Assembly: GCA_031270875.1 (NCBI GenBank)
Contig: JAISXC010000041.1
Coordinates: forward strand, 1-16,339
Source: Desulfovibrio sp.
GTDB taxonomy: Bacteria > Desulfobacterota > Desulfovibrionia > Desulfovibrionales > Desulfovibrionaceae
DNA length: 16,339 nt
Reading direction: 5' to 3'
Part shown: positions 1 to 7,770 of the stretch, piece by piece
Layout of the letters: each line of letters opens with the position of its first letter
Numbering within the stretch: position 1 is the first letter of the stretch
Position numbers and translations under genes: made by a program
Notes under the pieces: model-generated
What the model was told of the DNA's origin: nothing
Seen by the model: only the letters and a program-made list of their open reading frames with translations
Databases searched by the model: none

Positions 1-117
1 CGGATAACAGGCGATCACATGCACGCCCGCCTCCAGCGCGCCGCGGACAATGGCCTCGTTGCCCAGCAGAAGATGGCGCTCGCCCCTCGCGCCGTCCAGA
101 AGCGGATTGCCGCTCAT
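1..117 (-). CDS. iorA: Indolepyruvate:ferredoxin oxidoreductase alpha subunit, N-terminal fragment
   Basis: Only the first 39 codons are in the window; the gene continues past the left edge. The visible peptide carries LLLGNEAIVRGALEAGVHV followed by IACYP. This matches the thiamine-diphosphate-binding N-terminus of IorA and related 2-oxoacid oxidoreductases, usually GNEAIARGA...GV...AYPGTPS. IorA pairs with IorB in anaerobes to convert aryl pyruvates from aromatic amino acids to aryl-acetyl-CoA, reducing ferredoxin. The ATG at 117-115 overlaps the TGA of the upstream gene as ATGA, which implies cotranscription and translational coupling. A purine-rich stretch within the upstream gene's last codons can serve as ribosome binding site. 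The family (2-oxoacid:ferredoxin oxidoreductase) is well supported. The IorA assignment is probable because only 39 residues are seen. Confidence 0.75.
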   Translation of the reverse strand, partial: MSGNPLLDGARGERHLLLGNEAIVRGALEAGVHVIACYP

Positions 118-797
118 AATTTCTCTTCTTCCCGCGCAAGCGCCGCGGCTCTGGCGCGAAAATAGCCGCCCTCCCGCCCGGGAGCCTCGTTCGCCAGATT
201 TTCGTAAATGCCGGCGGCAAAATCCTTTTGTCCGGCGCTGACGGCCGCTTCGGCAAGCATCTGGCGCAATTGCGGCGTACGGGCCTGTTCCGGCAGGCGC
301 TTTTCGGCATCCCTCAACAGACTCACCGCGTCGGCGCTTTTCCCGTCCCTGAGCAGGGCGCATGCCTGGGCAATCGTGGCGGCCGCGCCGAGGGCGCCCT
401 CGCCGTCCTGTCTGGCGGCATCGGCGTAAGCCGCGGCGGCGGCCGCATAATCCCCGCTCTCCACGGCGCTTTGACCAAGCGCCATGTACACGGCAAGCTT
501 TGCCTTTTCAGGCGCTGAAAGAGCCAGAGCCGTGAGGGCAGCCACACGGGACTCCCCCTGGCTCGCCATGACGATGCGCGCCAGTTCGTCCATGACCTCG
601 GCGCTTTTCGCGCTGCTGCGCCATTGCCATATCCCCGTCCCCGCGACCAGCAGCAGAAAGCATACAACCAGCCCGGCTATGACACTTGCGTGGCGCAAGA
701 TAAAACGCAGCAGCGGCGCGCTTTCGGCGCTGGTTTCCGTCCGGATTTCATCCAGCAGCGAGGAGGCGTCCGCCACTTGATTTTTTTGCAGGTTCAT
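114..797 (-). CDS. Membrane-anchored TPR-like (YfgM-type) protein
   Basis: This 227-residue protein is predicted from the ATG at 797-795, preceded on the minus strand by AGGGAG with a 10-nt spacer. A longer in-frame reading from 851 lacks such a site and would begin with an unrelated basic stretch. Residues 1-35 are polar and likely cytoplasmic. Residues about 36-57 form one hydrophobic segment ending at a Trp/Arg boundary. The remainder is Ala-rich helix-turn-helix sequence with TPR-like units (for example ALGQSAVESGDYAAAAAAYADA). The layout of a short N-terminus, one membrane span and an exported TPR-like domain resembles YfgM/TPR_21 proteins, which interact with the Sec translocon and chaperones. 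Here that function is only inferred. It overlaps iorA by 4 bp, and its own promoter is at 836-864. It has no catalytic motif. Confidence 0.72.
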   Translation of the reverse strand: MNLQKNQVADASSLLDEIRTETSAESAPLLRFILRHASVIAGLVVCFLLLVAGTGIWQWRSSAKSAEVMDELARIVMASQGESRVAALTALALSAPEKAKLAVYMALGQSAVESGDYAAAAAAYADAARQDGEGALGAAATIAQACALLRDGKSADAVSLLRDAEKRLPEQARTPQLRQMLAEAAVSAGQKDFAAGIYENLANEAPGREGGYFRARAAALAREEEKL

Positions 798-820
798 GTA
801 TCTAGAACTCCCTGAAAGAA

Positions 821-837
821 AAACGCGTACCGCGTTT
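821..837. promoter_or_regulatory. Perfect inverted repeat, operator-like
   Basis: AAACGCG and CGCGTTT are separated by TAC, giving a 7-3-7 perfect inverted repeat. It overlaps the -10 box and the predicted start site of the minus-strand promoter, and lies 52 bp before the proA start codon. This is where a dimeric repressor would bind to block the TPR-iorA operon, possibly affecting proA too. The regulator is unknown. Confidence 0.4.
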
Positions 838-864
838 ACTACGCCCAACACCGTCTTTTGTCAA
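836..864 (-). promoter_or_regulatory. Sigma70-type promoter for the TPR protein-iorA operon
   Basis: On the minus strand there is a perfect -35 TTGACA (plus coordinates 859-864), a 17-nt spacer, and a weak -10 TAGTAA (836-841). Transcription would start near 829, about 30 nt before the ATG at 797. The perfect -35 and spacing are seen directly. The -10 matches consensus at only 3 of 6 positions, which would suit a regulated promoter. Confidence 0.5.
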
Positions 865-888
865 ACTTCCACCTTCAAGAGGATTGAC

Positions 889-2142
889 ATGATGCAGGAA
901 ATGACGCGCCTCGGCGAGCAGGCAAAAGCGGCCGCCCGCGCTTTGGGCAAAAGCCCGCCGCGCGCCAAAACGGATGCGCTCAACCATCTGGCGGATCTTC
1001 TCGCGCGGCGGGAGGAGAATGTCATCGCCGCCAACCGTGAGGATGTGGAGGCCGCCCGCTCCGCCGGTCTCGACAAACCGCGCCTGGACCGCCTCACCCT
1101 GACGCCGGCCATTCTGGAAGAAATGCGCTCCGCCTGCCGCCATGTGGCGCGGCTGCCCGATCCCGTGGGCGTGACGGAAAGCCAGTGGCAACGCCCCAAC
1201 GGTCTGCTGGTCGGGCGAATGCGCGTTCCGCTCGGGGTGATAGCCATAATTTACGAGGCGCGGCCCAATGTCACCATAGATGCCGCCATTTTGTGCCTCA
1301 AGGCGGGCAATGCCGTGATTTTGCGCGGCGGCAGCGAGGCCTTGCGTTCCAACATGGCCCTGGCCGGCCTGCTGGGCGAAGCCCTGGCGCACGCCGGTCT
1401 GCCCGCCGAGGCGGCGCAGCTTGTCCCCACCGCGGACAGGGCGGCGGTAACGGCTCTGTGCAAGCTTGACCAATACATTGACGTCATCATCCCGCGCGGC
1501 GGAGAAGGTCTGGTGCGGGCCGTGACCGGGGCGGCCGTCATGCCGGTGCTCAAGCATTTCAAGGGCGTCTGCCACGCCTACATTGATGCCGATGCCGATA
1601 CGGCGGAAGCCCTCGAAATCGTCTTCAACGGCAAAGTTCAGCGTCCCGGCGTGTGCAATGCCTTGGAATGCCTGCTTGTGCACAGGGATATCGCCGCCCG
1701 CTTTCTGCCCTTGGCGGCCGCAAGGCTGGGCGGAGCCGGAGTGGAGTTTCGCGCCTGCCCACGGTCTCTCCCGTTGCTCGGCCCGACGGCCAAATCCCAG
1801 GAATCGCGGGATCTCGGACAGGAATTCCACGACCTGATTCTGGCCGTCCGCGTGGTGGACGGTCTTGACGCCGCCCTTGACCACATCGCCCGCTACGGCT
1901 CAAACCATACGGAAATCATCTGTACGACAAACCTTGACGCGGCGCGGCGTTTTTTGCGGGAGGCGGACGCCTCCATGGTGGCCGTCAACGCCTCAAGCCG
2001 TTTCAACGACGGCGGCCAGCTCGGCCTTGGCGCGGAAATCGGCATTTCCACTTCAAAGCTGCACGCATACGGCCCCATGGGCGTGCAGGAACTGACCACC
2101 ACAAAATTTGTGGTGGTCGGACAAGGCCAGGTGCGCGAATAA
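889..2142 (+). CDS. proA: Gamma-glutamyl phosphate reductase (glutamate-5-semialdehyde dehydrogenase)
   Basis: ProA reduces gamma-glutamyl phosphate with NADPH to glutamate-5-semialdehyde, the second step of proline synthesis from glutamate in the cytosol. The product is 417 residues, the usual ProA length, with ALDH-superfamily sequence throughout. Signatures seen include MRVPLGVIAIIYEARPNVT, ILRGGSEA, IIPRGGEGLV and the active-site segment KVQRPGVCNALECLLVH, whose catalytic Cys is residue 256. The C-terminal part has VAVNASSRFNDGGQLGLGAE and HAYGPMGVQELTTTKFVV. The chosen ATG at 889 has AGAGG 6 nt upstream. An adjacent ATG at 892 is an alternative that changes one residue. An upstream in-frame reading from 796 lies in the divergent promoter region and is rejected. 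nadD follows without a gap. proB is not in the window. Confidence 0.96.
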   Translation: MMQEMTRLGEQAKAAARALGKSPPRAKTDALNHLADLLARREENVIAANREDVEAARSAGLDKPRLDRLTLTPAILEEMRSACRHVARLPDPVGVTESQWQRPNGLLVGRMRVPLGVIAIIYEARPNVTIDAAILCLKAGNAVILRGGSEALRSNMALAGLLGEALAHAGLPAEAAQLVPTADRAAVTALCKLDQYIDVIIPRGGEGLVRAVTGAAVMPVLKHFKGVCHAYIDADADTAEALEIVFNGKVQRPGVCNALECLLVHRDIAARFLPLAAARLGGAGVEFRACPRSLPLLGPTAKSQESRDLGQEFHDLILAVRVVDGLDAALDHIARYGSNHTEIICTTNLDAARRFLREADASMVAVNASSRFNDGGQLGLGAEIGISTSKLHAYGPMGVQELTTTKFVVVGQGQVRE

Positions 2143-2850
2143 ATGCAGGACGCTTCCGCCTGCCCGGGCAGGATCATACTGGGCGGGGCATTCAACCCGC
2201 TGCATGTTGGTCATCTGCGCTTTGCCGTCGAGGCGCGCGAATTTCTGGGCCGTCTGGCGGGCGGCGTGGATCTGACGCCGACGGCCATGCCGCCCCACAA
2301 GACCACAGGGAATTTGCTGCCCTTTGACCTCAGGGCCGCCATGACGGAGGCCGCCGTGGCGGACATGCCCGGCCTGCGCTGCAACCGCATGGAAGCCCGG
2401 CGCCGGGGCCCTTCCTACACCTGGGACATGCTTTCGGCGGCCCGTGTCCAATCTCCCGGCACGAATTTTTATTTCCTGCTCGGCATGCCTGATTTCACCC
2501 TGTTGCCAACCTGGTTCCGGGGGCTGGAATTGCCCCGTCTTTGTCATTTCGTGGTTGCGCCGCGCGGCGGCATGGGGGCGGAAAGCTTTGTGGCCGTGAC
2601 TCTTCAGCTTTGGCCGCCGGCGCAGGAGCGTCCGCCTCTTGTGCCCGGCGGCCTGTGCATGGCCCTGCCGGGCGGCGGTCTGGCGCATTTTCTGCCGTTG
2701 CCCGTTCTGGAAATCAGCGCTTCGGACATACGGCAGCGCTGGCTTGCCGGCCGCAGCATCACCTGGCTTGTGCCGGATTCCGTCGCGCGGCTTCTGGAAC
2801 AGTCGCGCCATATCGCCCAAGCCCGATGGGGCGAAAAAACCCGCGACTGA
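2143..2850 (+). CDS. nadD: Nicotinate-nucleotide adenylyltransferase
   Basis: NadD transfers AMP from ATP to nicotinate mononucleotide, making deamido-NAD in de novo and salvage NAD synthesis. The 235-residue product has the nucleotidyltransferase signature GGAFNPLHVGHL (residues 14-25; the HxxH histidines are 21 and 24). It also has PPHK (50-53), GPSYTWDML (89-97), LGMPDF in place of the usual GaDs motif (about 113-118), and the C-terminal ISASDIR (191-197), followed by the family's G...i.wlvPdsV segment. The ATG directly follows the proA stop codon (TAAATG), and AGGTG inside the end of proA can act as its ribosome binding site. The two are therefore almost certainly cotranscribed. Proline and NAD synthesis are linked here only by the operon. 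Confidence 0.92.
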   Translation: MQDASACPGRIILGGAFNPLHVGHLRFAVEAREFLGRLAGGVDLTPTAMPPHKTTGNLLPFDLRAAMTEAAVADMPGLRCNRMEARRRGPSYTWDMLSAARVQSPGTNFYFLLGMPDFTLLPTWFRGLELPRLCHFVVAPRGGMGAESFVAVTLQLWPPAQERPPLVPGGLCMALPGGGLAHFLPLPVLEISASDIRQRWLAGRSITWLVPDSVARLLEQSRHIAQARWGEKTRD

Positions 2851-2956
2851 CGTTTACGACTGGAAATGTCATGCTCAAGGATGAAGTACAATGAATCAAG
2901 GCCGCATGAATCGTTGGAAGCGGAAGTGAACCATTATCCGAAGGAGGTCGTCATTT

Positions 2957-3979
2957 ATGGCGGATTACAGAGAAAATGCCCGCGAGCGCGTCAAAAAACG
3001 CTGCAAGGTCTGCCCCGTATGCAACGGCAAGGCCTGCGCGGGGCAAATCCCCGGCATGGGCGGCATAGGTTCCGGCATGTCGTTTCAGAACAATCTGACC
3101 GCCTTGGCGGCCTACCGCATTTTGCCGCGTTACCTGCACGAAGCCAACAATCCGGACACCAGCGTTGATTTCTGGGGGCAAAGGCTCTCCCTGCCCGTGC
3201 TTGCGGCGCCCATCGGAAACGTGATCGCCAACGTCGGCAGCGATATGCCGACGGATATCTATACCGGGCTGCTCATCAGGGGTTGCCGCGAGGCCGGAAC
3301 CATCGCCACTTTCGGAGACACCCCGCAGTTCGAGCCCGTTACCAGAAATTTTGCGAAAGTCGGGGATAACGGGGCCATGGTCATTCCCTTTTTCAAGCCG
3401 TGGGCGCCGGACGATCTTGTCTCCCGCCTGGATATGGCCGCCGGACACGGTTGCGTCGCCTGTGGCGTGGATGTCGACGCGGCCGGCTTTCCCGTTTTCC
3501 GTCAGGTTTCCCGAACCTACGGCGTCCGCTCCGGCCGGGACATCGCGAAACTTGCCGGGATGACGCACGCCCGGGGTATGAAATTCATCGTCAAAGGAAT
3601 CATGACCCTTTCGGACGCGCGCATTGCCGTTGATTGCGGCGCGGACTCCCTGATCGTCTCCAACCACGGCGGACGATCCATAGACTGCACGCCCGGCACG
3701 GCCGAGGTTCTGCCCGCCATTGCCGATGCCGTCGGCGACAGGACTCTGATCATGGCCGACGGCGGCGTGCGCACCGGCGTTGACGTGTTGCGCATGCTCG
3801 CCCTGGGCGCCCGGCTGACGCTTGTCTGCCGCCCTGTCGCCATCGCTCTGCACGGTGACGAGGAAAACGGCGTCAGGCTCTATTTTGAGGATTTGCGGCA
3901 ACAGCTTGTCGAGGCCATGCGCCTCACAGGCTGCGCGAATCTGGCTTCCATAGGCCGTGAAATCCTCTGCCGGGCATGA
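2957..3979 (+). CDS. FMN-dependent alpha-hydroxy-acid oxidizing protein with Cys-rich N-terminus
   Basis: This 340-residue TIM-barrel protein belongs to the FMN-dependent alpha-hydroxy-acid dehydrogenase family (lactate/glycolate oxidase-like). FMN- and substrate-site features seen are LPVLAAPIGN (79-88), Lys213 in FIVKGIM, the catalytic His237 and Arg240 in SNHGGRSID, and the phosphate-binding ADGGVRTGVDVLRMLALGA (267-285). The usual GRP of the second phosphate loop reads CRP here (Cys291). The N-terminus has C16-x2-C19-x2-C22-x4-C27, a feature of anaerobe homologues that could hold metal or a cluster; this is not proven. AAGGAGG at 2940-2946 sits about 10 nt before the ATG. The natural substrate is unknown; L-lactate or another 2-hydroxy acid is plausible for a sulfate reducer. 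It is 106 bp after nadD, and a terminator candidate lies at 4047-4080. Confidence 0.85.
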   Translation: MADYRENARERVKKRCKVCPVCNGKACAGQIPGMGGIGSGMSFQNNLTALAAYRILPRYLHEANNPDTSVDFWGQRLSLPVLAAPIGNVIANVGSDMPTDIYTGLLIRGCREAGTIATFGDTPQFEPVTRNFAKVGDNGAMVIPFFKPWAPDDLVSRLDMAAGHGCVACGVDVDAAGFPVFRQVSRTYGVRSGRDIAKLAGMTHARGMKFIVKGIMTLSDARIAVDCGADSLIVSNHGGRSIDCTPGTAEVLPAIADAVGDRTLIMADGGVRTGVDVLRMLALGARLTLVCRPVAIALHGDEENGVRLYFEDLRQQLVEAMRLTGCANLASIGREILCRA

Positions 3980-4046
3980 TCCAAAGAAATTCCTCCCGCC
4001 GCTGAAAAGGAGTCGCTCCGCCGAAAGTAAACAACGGATCCCGCAT

Positions 4047-4080
4047 ACACGGCTTTGCGCTGCTCGCGGCGCGTGTTTTT
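4047..4080 (+). terminator. Probable intrinsic terminator of the FMN oxidase gene
   Basis: ACACG (4047-4051) pairs with CGTGT (4072-4076), extended by GC/GC across a one-base bulge and by an inner GCG/CGC stem. TTTTT at 4076-4080 follows directly. It lies about 70 bp after the FMN oxidase stop codon and just before a new promoter. The stem is imperfect, so confidence is moderate. Confidence 0.5.
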
Positions 4081-4111
4081 CTCCCAGATGAAAAATATCC
4101 CCGCAAATCGC

Positions 4112-4140
4112 TTGACCTCCGCAAGCTGTTAGGCTATAAA
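4112..4140 (+). promoter_or_regulatory. Strong sigma70-type promoter of the histidine kinase leader
   Basis: TTGACC (4112-4117), a 17-nt spacer and TATAAA (4135-4140) match sigma70 consensus at 5 of 6 positions in each box. Transcription should start near 4146-4148, about 350 nt before the kinase ATG. This defines a long leader carrying the AC repeat and several hairpins. Confidence 0.7.
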
Positions 4141-4249
4141 TTTTACCAAATGCTCCAAAACAAAAGTGCGTTTGGCGGCTACGGGACAAAAATATCCGTC
4201 CCCGCGGGGGCAAAGACGGCCGAAACTGACCATTTCGGCCTGATTCTTG

Positions 4250-4290
<41 letters not shown>

Positions 4291-4401
4291 ACACACCCCG
4301 CCTGTAAACGCGCGCTCCATTGCGGGAGTGCGCGGCTTTCGGCGTTTTCTTCCCATCCAGAAATCCGGCCCTGTTCCTTTTCAAAAGGAGCGAGACCTTT
4401 T

Positions 4402-4439
4402 GAACCGCAGTTCCGGAAAACGGTTTTGCGGTTCTTTTT
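4402..4439 (+). terminator. Intrinsic-terminator-like hairpin 57 bp upstream of the kinase start
   Basis: GAACCGCA (4402-4409) pairs perfectly with TGCGGTTC (4427-4434), with TTTTT at 4435-4439. A short inner CCG/CGG pairing is possible. The T-run is only on the plus-strand exit side, so it would act on transcription towards the kinase. It starts inside the preceding 8-bp hairpin (4381-4403), a layout that allows alternative folds. Confidence 0.65.
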
Positions 4440-4496
4440 CGTACGGCAGTAAAGCCGGTCTTTTCGCGCATGCCTCAGTATTAAGGACAGTGAACC

Positions 4497-7400
4497 ATGG
4501 ATTTCATTTTTCGGAACATGCAAAAATTCTCATTCCGCTCCGCGACGCTGTTTGGCGGATTGTCGACGGTACTGCTCATACTCCCCTGGATAGTGGTATA
4601 CGCGATACTGTCCGGAACGATGGCCGACTATAACAATGCCGCCGCGGATGCATTCCATGAACAAATGGAAGACATCCGTCAACGTAATCTTGTTGATATA
4701 GCGGAATACATTGAAGAGAAATATCCCGAACTGCGTGACGTCGAGCGGTTCAAGCAAGAGGCCGGAACGGACTGGTTTTGGAACATGTCCGACGAGTGGA
4801 GGACCATGGCGCAGATTTTCGGACTTGCCTACATCTATTATATAGAAAAAACGGAGGCCGGATACAAATTCCTGATGTCCGCCGGCATGAAAGAGGGGCA
4901 CAGGCGCGATTGGCTGAACAGCTTCGTCTGGGCCGGCCCGACTCCCGCCTTTATCGACAAGGCGTATGAAACAAAACAACTCGCCTTTTCTTCGCAGATC
5001 ACAATCAACGAATGGGGCATGCTGGTTTCCGCGGCGGTTCCCATTCTCAGGGACGGCGTGGTGGTCGGTATCCTGGGGATTGATTACAGCATTTCCCATA
5101 TGGCCTCCGTGCATGATAAAATTCAGAAATTGCGCGAGGGAGGAAAGCTGCTCTCGCGCCTGCTGCTGATTGCGTTCGCAACGGGCGTTTCTTTTGTAGC
5201 CGTTGGCCTTTTCCTGCAACTCAGATTCGGCTACAGATTCAGGTGGACCTCTCTCAAGCAGATGGACATCGACGAGCGCACCCATCTCATGCTGGACGCC
5301 ACCCCTCTTGCCTGCTTTTTCCAGAACAGGGAGGGCAACATGCTGGACTGCAACAAGGAAACCCTGCGCCTTTTCGGGTTCTCCCACAAACGCGAGTTTC
5401 TCGACAATTATCACGGCCTGAACCCGGAATACCAACCGGACGGCATGCCCACAGCGGACAAGCTGGCGAAGATGACCGCGGCCGCTTTCGAGACAGGGTA
5501 TCAGCGTTACGAATGGCTGTATCTGACCAGAACGGGAGAACCCCTTCCCGTGGAAGCCACGCTGGTGCGCATCCCCTGGAAAGACGATCACTGCCTGGCC
5601 GTCTATTCGCGGGATCTGCGCGAAATAAAGGCCCAGGAACGGCTTACCCGGCTGGCGGAAGAGGCCGGCCGGCTCATGTTGAACTCCGCCCCCTTCTCCT
5701 GCGTCATCTGGAACCGTTCCATGAAGTGCCTTGACTGCAATGCGGAGGCCTTGCGCCTGTTGGAGTTCTCCTCCAAAGAAGATTATGATCATATCTGGGA
5801 AAAAGTTCCGAAGAACCAGCCCGACGGCGCGGACACAATGGGACTGCTGCACAAAATGCGCGCCGCCGCTTTTGAAAAGGGCAGGCAGACTTTTGAATGG
5901 GTTTACCTGTTGAGAGACGGAGAGCCGCGTTATGTGGAAACGACGTATGTGCGCATTCCCTGGGCGGACGGTTTTCGTCTGGCGGCCTACTCCCGCGACC
6001 TGACCGAGATCAAAAAAAGTGAACAGCTCACCAGGGAGAGCGAGGAATACTCCCAGATGATGCTGGAAGGAGTGCCTCTCGCGTGCAACCTCTTCAACGA
6101 GGATTGTCAGGTGCTGGATTGCAACTCCGAGGCGCTCCGGATGTACAATCTTCAGAACAAGCGGGAATATGTCGACATGTTTTTCACCCGGTTGTCGCCC
6201 CTGCTTCAGCCGGACGGCCGGAGCAGCCGCGAAAAATCCCTGGAGATGCTCAGAAAGGCTTTTGAAAGCGGCCGGGAGGCGTTCGAATGGGTCCACATAC
6301 GTTCGGACGGCGGGGAAATACCCGCTAACGTCATCCTGGTACGCCTGAAATGGCGGAACAGCTACCGCGTCGCTGGGTATGTGCGGGATCTGACAGAAGA
6401 AAAGGCCCACATGGCCGAAATGAACAAAGCCCACGAGCAGTTGAAGGCCGCCCTTGTCAAAGCTGAAGAGAACGCCAGGGCCAAAAGCGATTTCCTCTCC
6501 AACATGAGCCACGAAATACGGACACCCATCAACGCCATCACAGGCATGGCCTCCATCGGCAGGACGGCCTCTTCCACAGAGAGAAAAGACTATGCCTTCG
6601 GGAAGATAAAAGACGCTTCCACCCATCTTTTGGGTATCATAAATGACATCCTGAATATGGCAAAGCTGGAGGATGGCTGGTTTGAGCTCGCGCCCGTCGA
6701 GTTCAGTTTTGACAAGATGCTCCGGAAAGCCGTCGACATCATTACGTTCAGCGCGGACGAAAAAGGTCTGACACTCCGCGTGGCGGTTGACGGGAATATC
6801 CCCGAAAGGCTCGTCGGCGACGACCAGCGCCTGGCCCAGGCCATCCTCAATTTTTTGTCCAACGCCGTAAAGTTCACGCCGGGAGGCGGCCATGTCGAGC
6901 TTGACGCCCGGCTGCTCGAAGAAGAAAACGGCTTGTGCACCATTCTGATCAAAGTGACCGACAGCGGGATAGGCATCCCGCCCGAACGGCAGGCCGATCT
7001 TTTCGCTCCGTTCCAGCAGGCGGACAACAGCACGACCAGAAAATTCGGCGGCACGGGGCTGGGGCTGGCCATCACCCGGAAGATAGTGGAACTGATGGGA
7101 GGGGAAATATGGGTGGATTCAAGGAGCGGCGGAGGCGCCTCCTTTACCTTTACCGTCAAGGTCGAACGCGCCGGAGCGCAGAGCCAAGGGAACACCGCGT
7201 CTGACGTGAAACTGGACAGCGCCACGAAGCGCGCGGGTGATTTGCCGGAAGAGGCGGAGGGGGCGCCGCCCGGCGAGGACGGCGCATACAGCGGCTACAG
7301 AGTGCTTCTGGCGGAGGATGTGGAAATCAACAGTGAAATCGTGCTGGCCTTGCTGGAGCCCACAGGGCTGCACATAGATTGCGCGGAGAACGGCAAGGAA

Positions 7401-7673
7401 GCCGTGCGCATCTTCCAGGAAAATCCCGAACGCTACGATATGATTTTCATGGATTTACAGATGCCGGAGATGGACGGACTGGAAGCCACGCGGCGCATTC
7501 GCGCCCTGGGTACGCCAAAGGCCGGGTCCATACCCATCATCGCCATGACAACCGATGTTTTCAAGGAAGATGTGGAGAACTGCCTGGCGGCAGGCATGAA
7601 CGCCCATGTGGGCAAGCCGTTGGACCTGGACGACATTCTTGAGCAACTGCGGGTCCATTTGCGCCCCCACTGA
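4497..7673 (+). CDS. Hybrid sensor histidine kinase: Cache-like sensor, three PAS units, HisKA, HATPase, receiver
   Basis: This 1058-residue membrane kinase has two spans at about 20-40 and 219-241. They bracket a periplasmic domain of about 175 residues ending in VPILRDGVVVGILGIDYSIS, typical of Cache sensors. Three homologous PAS units follow at about 262-375, 390-505 and 518-632. Each has a Pro-x-x-Cys start (ACF, SCV, ACN), LDCN, xPDG, FEW and a YxRDL end. The H-box SNMSHEIRTPINAITG places the phospho-His at 672. HATPase signatures are NFLSNAVKF (785-793), DSGIGI (822-827) and GGTGLGLAI (851-859). The receiver has Glu940/Asp941, phospho-Asp986 (MDLQMPEMDG), Thr1018 and Lys1040, all intact. 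AAGGA lies 9 nt before the ATG. There is no Hpt domain, so the receiver probably hands phosphate to a separate Hpt; a candidate lies at 9274. The stimulus and output are unknown. Confidence 0.95.
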   Translation: MDFIFRNMQKFSFRSATLFGGLSTVLLILPWIVVYAILSGTMADYNNAAADAFHEQMEDIRQRNLVDIAEYIEEKYPELRDVERFKQEAGTDWFWNMSDEWRTMAQIFGLAYIYYIEKTEAGYKFLMSAGMKEGHRRDWLNSFVWAGPTPAFIDKAYETKQLAFSSQITINEWGMLVSAAVPILRDGVVVGILGIDYSISHMASVHDKIQKLREGGKLLSRLLLIAFATGVSFVAVGLFLQLRFGYRFRWTSLKQMDIDERTHLMLDATPLACFFQNREGNMLDCNKETLRLFGFSHKREFLDNYHGLNPEYQPDGMPTADKLAKMTAAAFETGYQRYEWLYLTRTGEPLPVEATLVRIPWKDDHCLAVYSRDLREIKAQERLTRLAEEAGRLMLNSAPFSCVIWNRSMKCLDCNAEALRLLEFSSKEDYDHIWEKVPKNQPDGADTMGLLHKMRAAAFEKGRQTFEWVYLLRDGEPRYVETTYVRIPWADGFRLAAYSRDLTEIKKSEQLTRESEEYSQMMLEGVPLACNLFNEDCQVLDCNSEALRMYNLQNKREYVDMFFTRLSPLLQPDGRSSREKSLEMLRKAFESGREAFEWVHIRSDGGEIPANVILVRLKWRNSYRVAGYVRDLTEEKAHMAEMNKAHEQLKAALVKAEENARAKSDFLSNMSHEIRTPINAITGMASIGRTASSTERKDYAFGKIKDASTHLLGIINDILNMAKLEDGWFELAPVEFSFDKMLRKAVDIITFSADEKGLTLRVAVDGNIPERLVGDDQRLAQAILNFLSNAVKFTPGGGHVELDARLLEEENGLCTILIKVTDSGIGIPPERQADLFAPFQQADNSTTRKFGGTGLGLAITRKIVELMGGEIWVDSRSGGGASFTFTVKVERAGAQSQGNTASDVKLDSATKRAGDLPEEAEGAPPGEDGAYSGYRVLLAEDVEINSEIVLALLEPTGLHIDCAENGKEAVRIFQENPERYDMIFMDLQMPEMDGLEATRRIRALGTPKAGSIPIIAMTTDVFKEDVENCLAAGMNAHVGKPLDLDDILEQLRVHLRPH

Positions 7674-7687
7674 AGAGTTCGACCATG

Positions 7688-7703
7688 GCGGGGCATTGCC
7701 CGC
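7688..7703. other. Short hairpin after the kinase gene
   Basis: GCGGG (7688-7692) pairs with CCCGC (7699-7703) around a 6-nt loop, 14 bp after the kinase stop codon. No T-run follows, so it is at most a weak part of a termination region in the convergent gap. Confidence 0.25.
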
Positions 7704-7744
7704 AAGGAAGCCCACAACCAAGCCATTTGCAGACAAATCCTTGC

Positions 7745-7770
7745 AGAGCATTTCAAGCGTGAAATGCTCT
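7745..7770. terminator. Perfect 11-bp hairpin between convergent genes
   Basis: AGAGCATTTCA (7745-7755) and TGAAATGCTCT (7760-7770) are perfectly complementary around the 4-nt loop AGCG. The hairpin lies between the kinase (plus) and the DUF401 gene (minus) and overlaps two bases of the DUF401 stop codon. No T-run follows on either strand. It may stop transcription with help, protect the 3' ends of both messages, or be a protein-binding palindrome. Confidence 0.5.

Noticed and set aside
802..1884. A 360-codon minus-strand frame opposite proA, and similar long frames opposite the synthase-phosphorylase gene (9710-10780, 10895-12142, 12359-13561)
   Set aside because: They lie wholly within well-supported genes, have no coherent domains, and follow from high GC in third codon positions.
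2866..2956. Tiny overlapping frames in the nadD-oxidase gap (for example MLKDEVQ and a 12-codon frame from 2891)
   Set aside because: They are too short, without a clear terminator or attenuator nearby, and the real start at 2957 has its own strong AAGGAGG. They are probably chance.
4530..6893. A 787-codon open frame on the minus strand opposite the kinase
   Set aside because: It is antisense to a kinase with complete domains and intact motifs. The translation has no recognisable family and looks like a reading-frame shadow of GC-biased codons.
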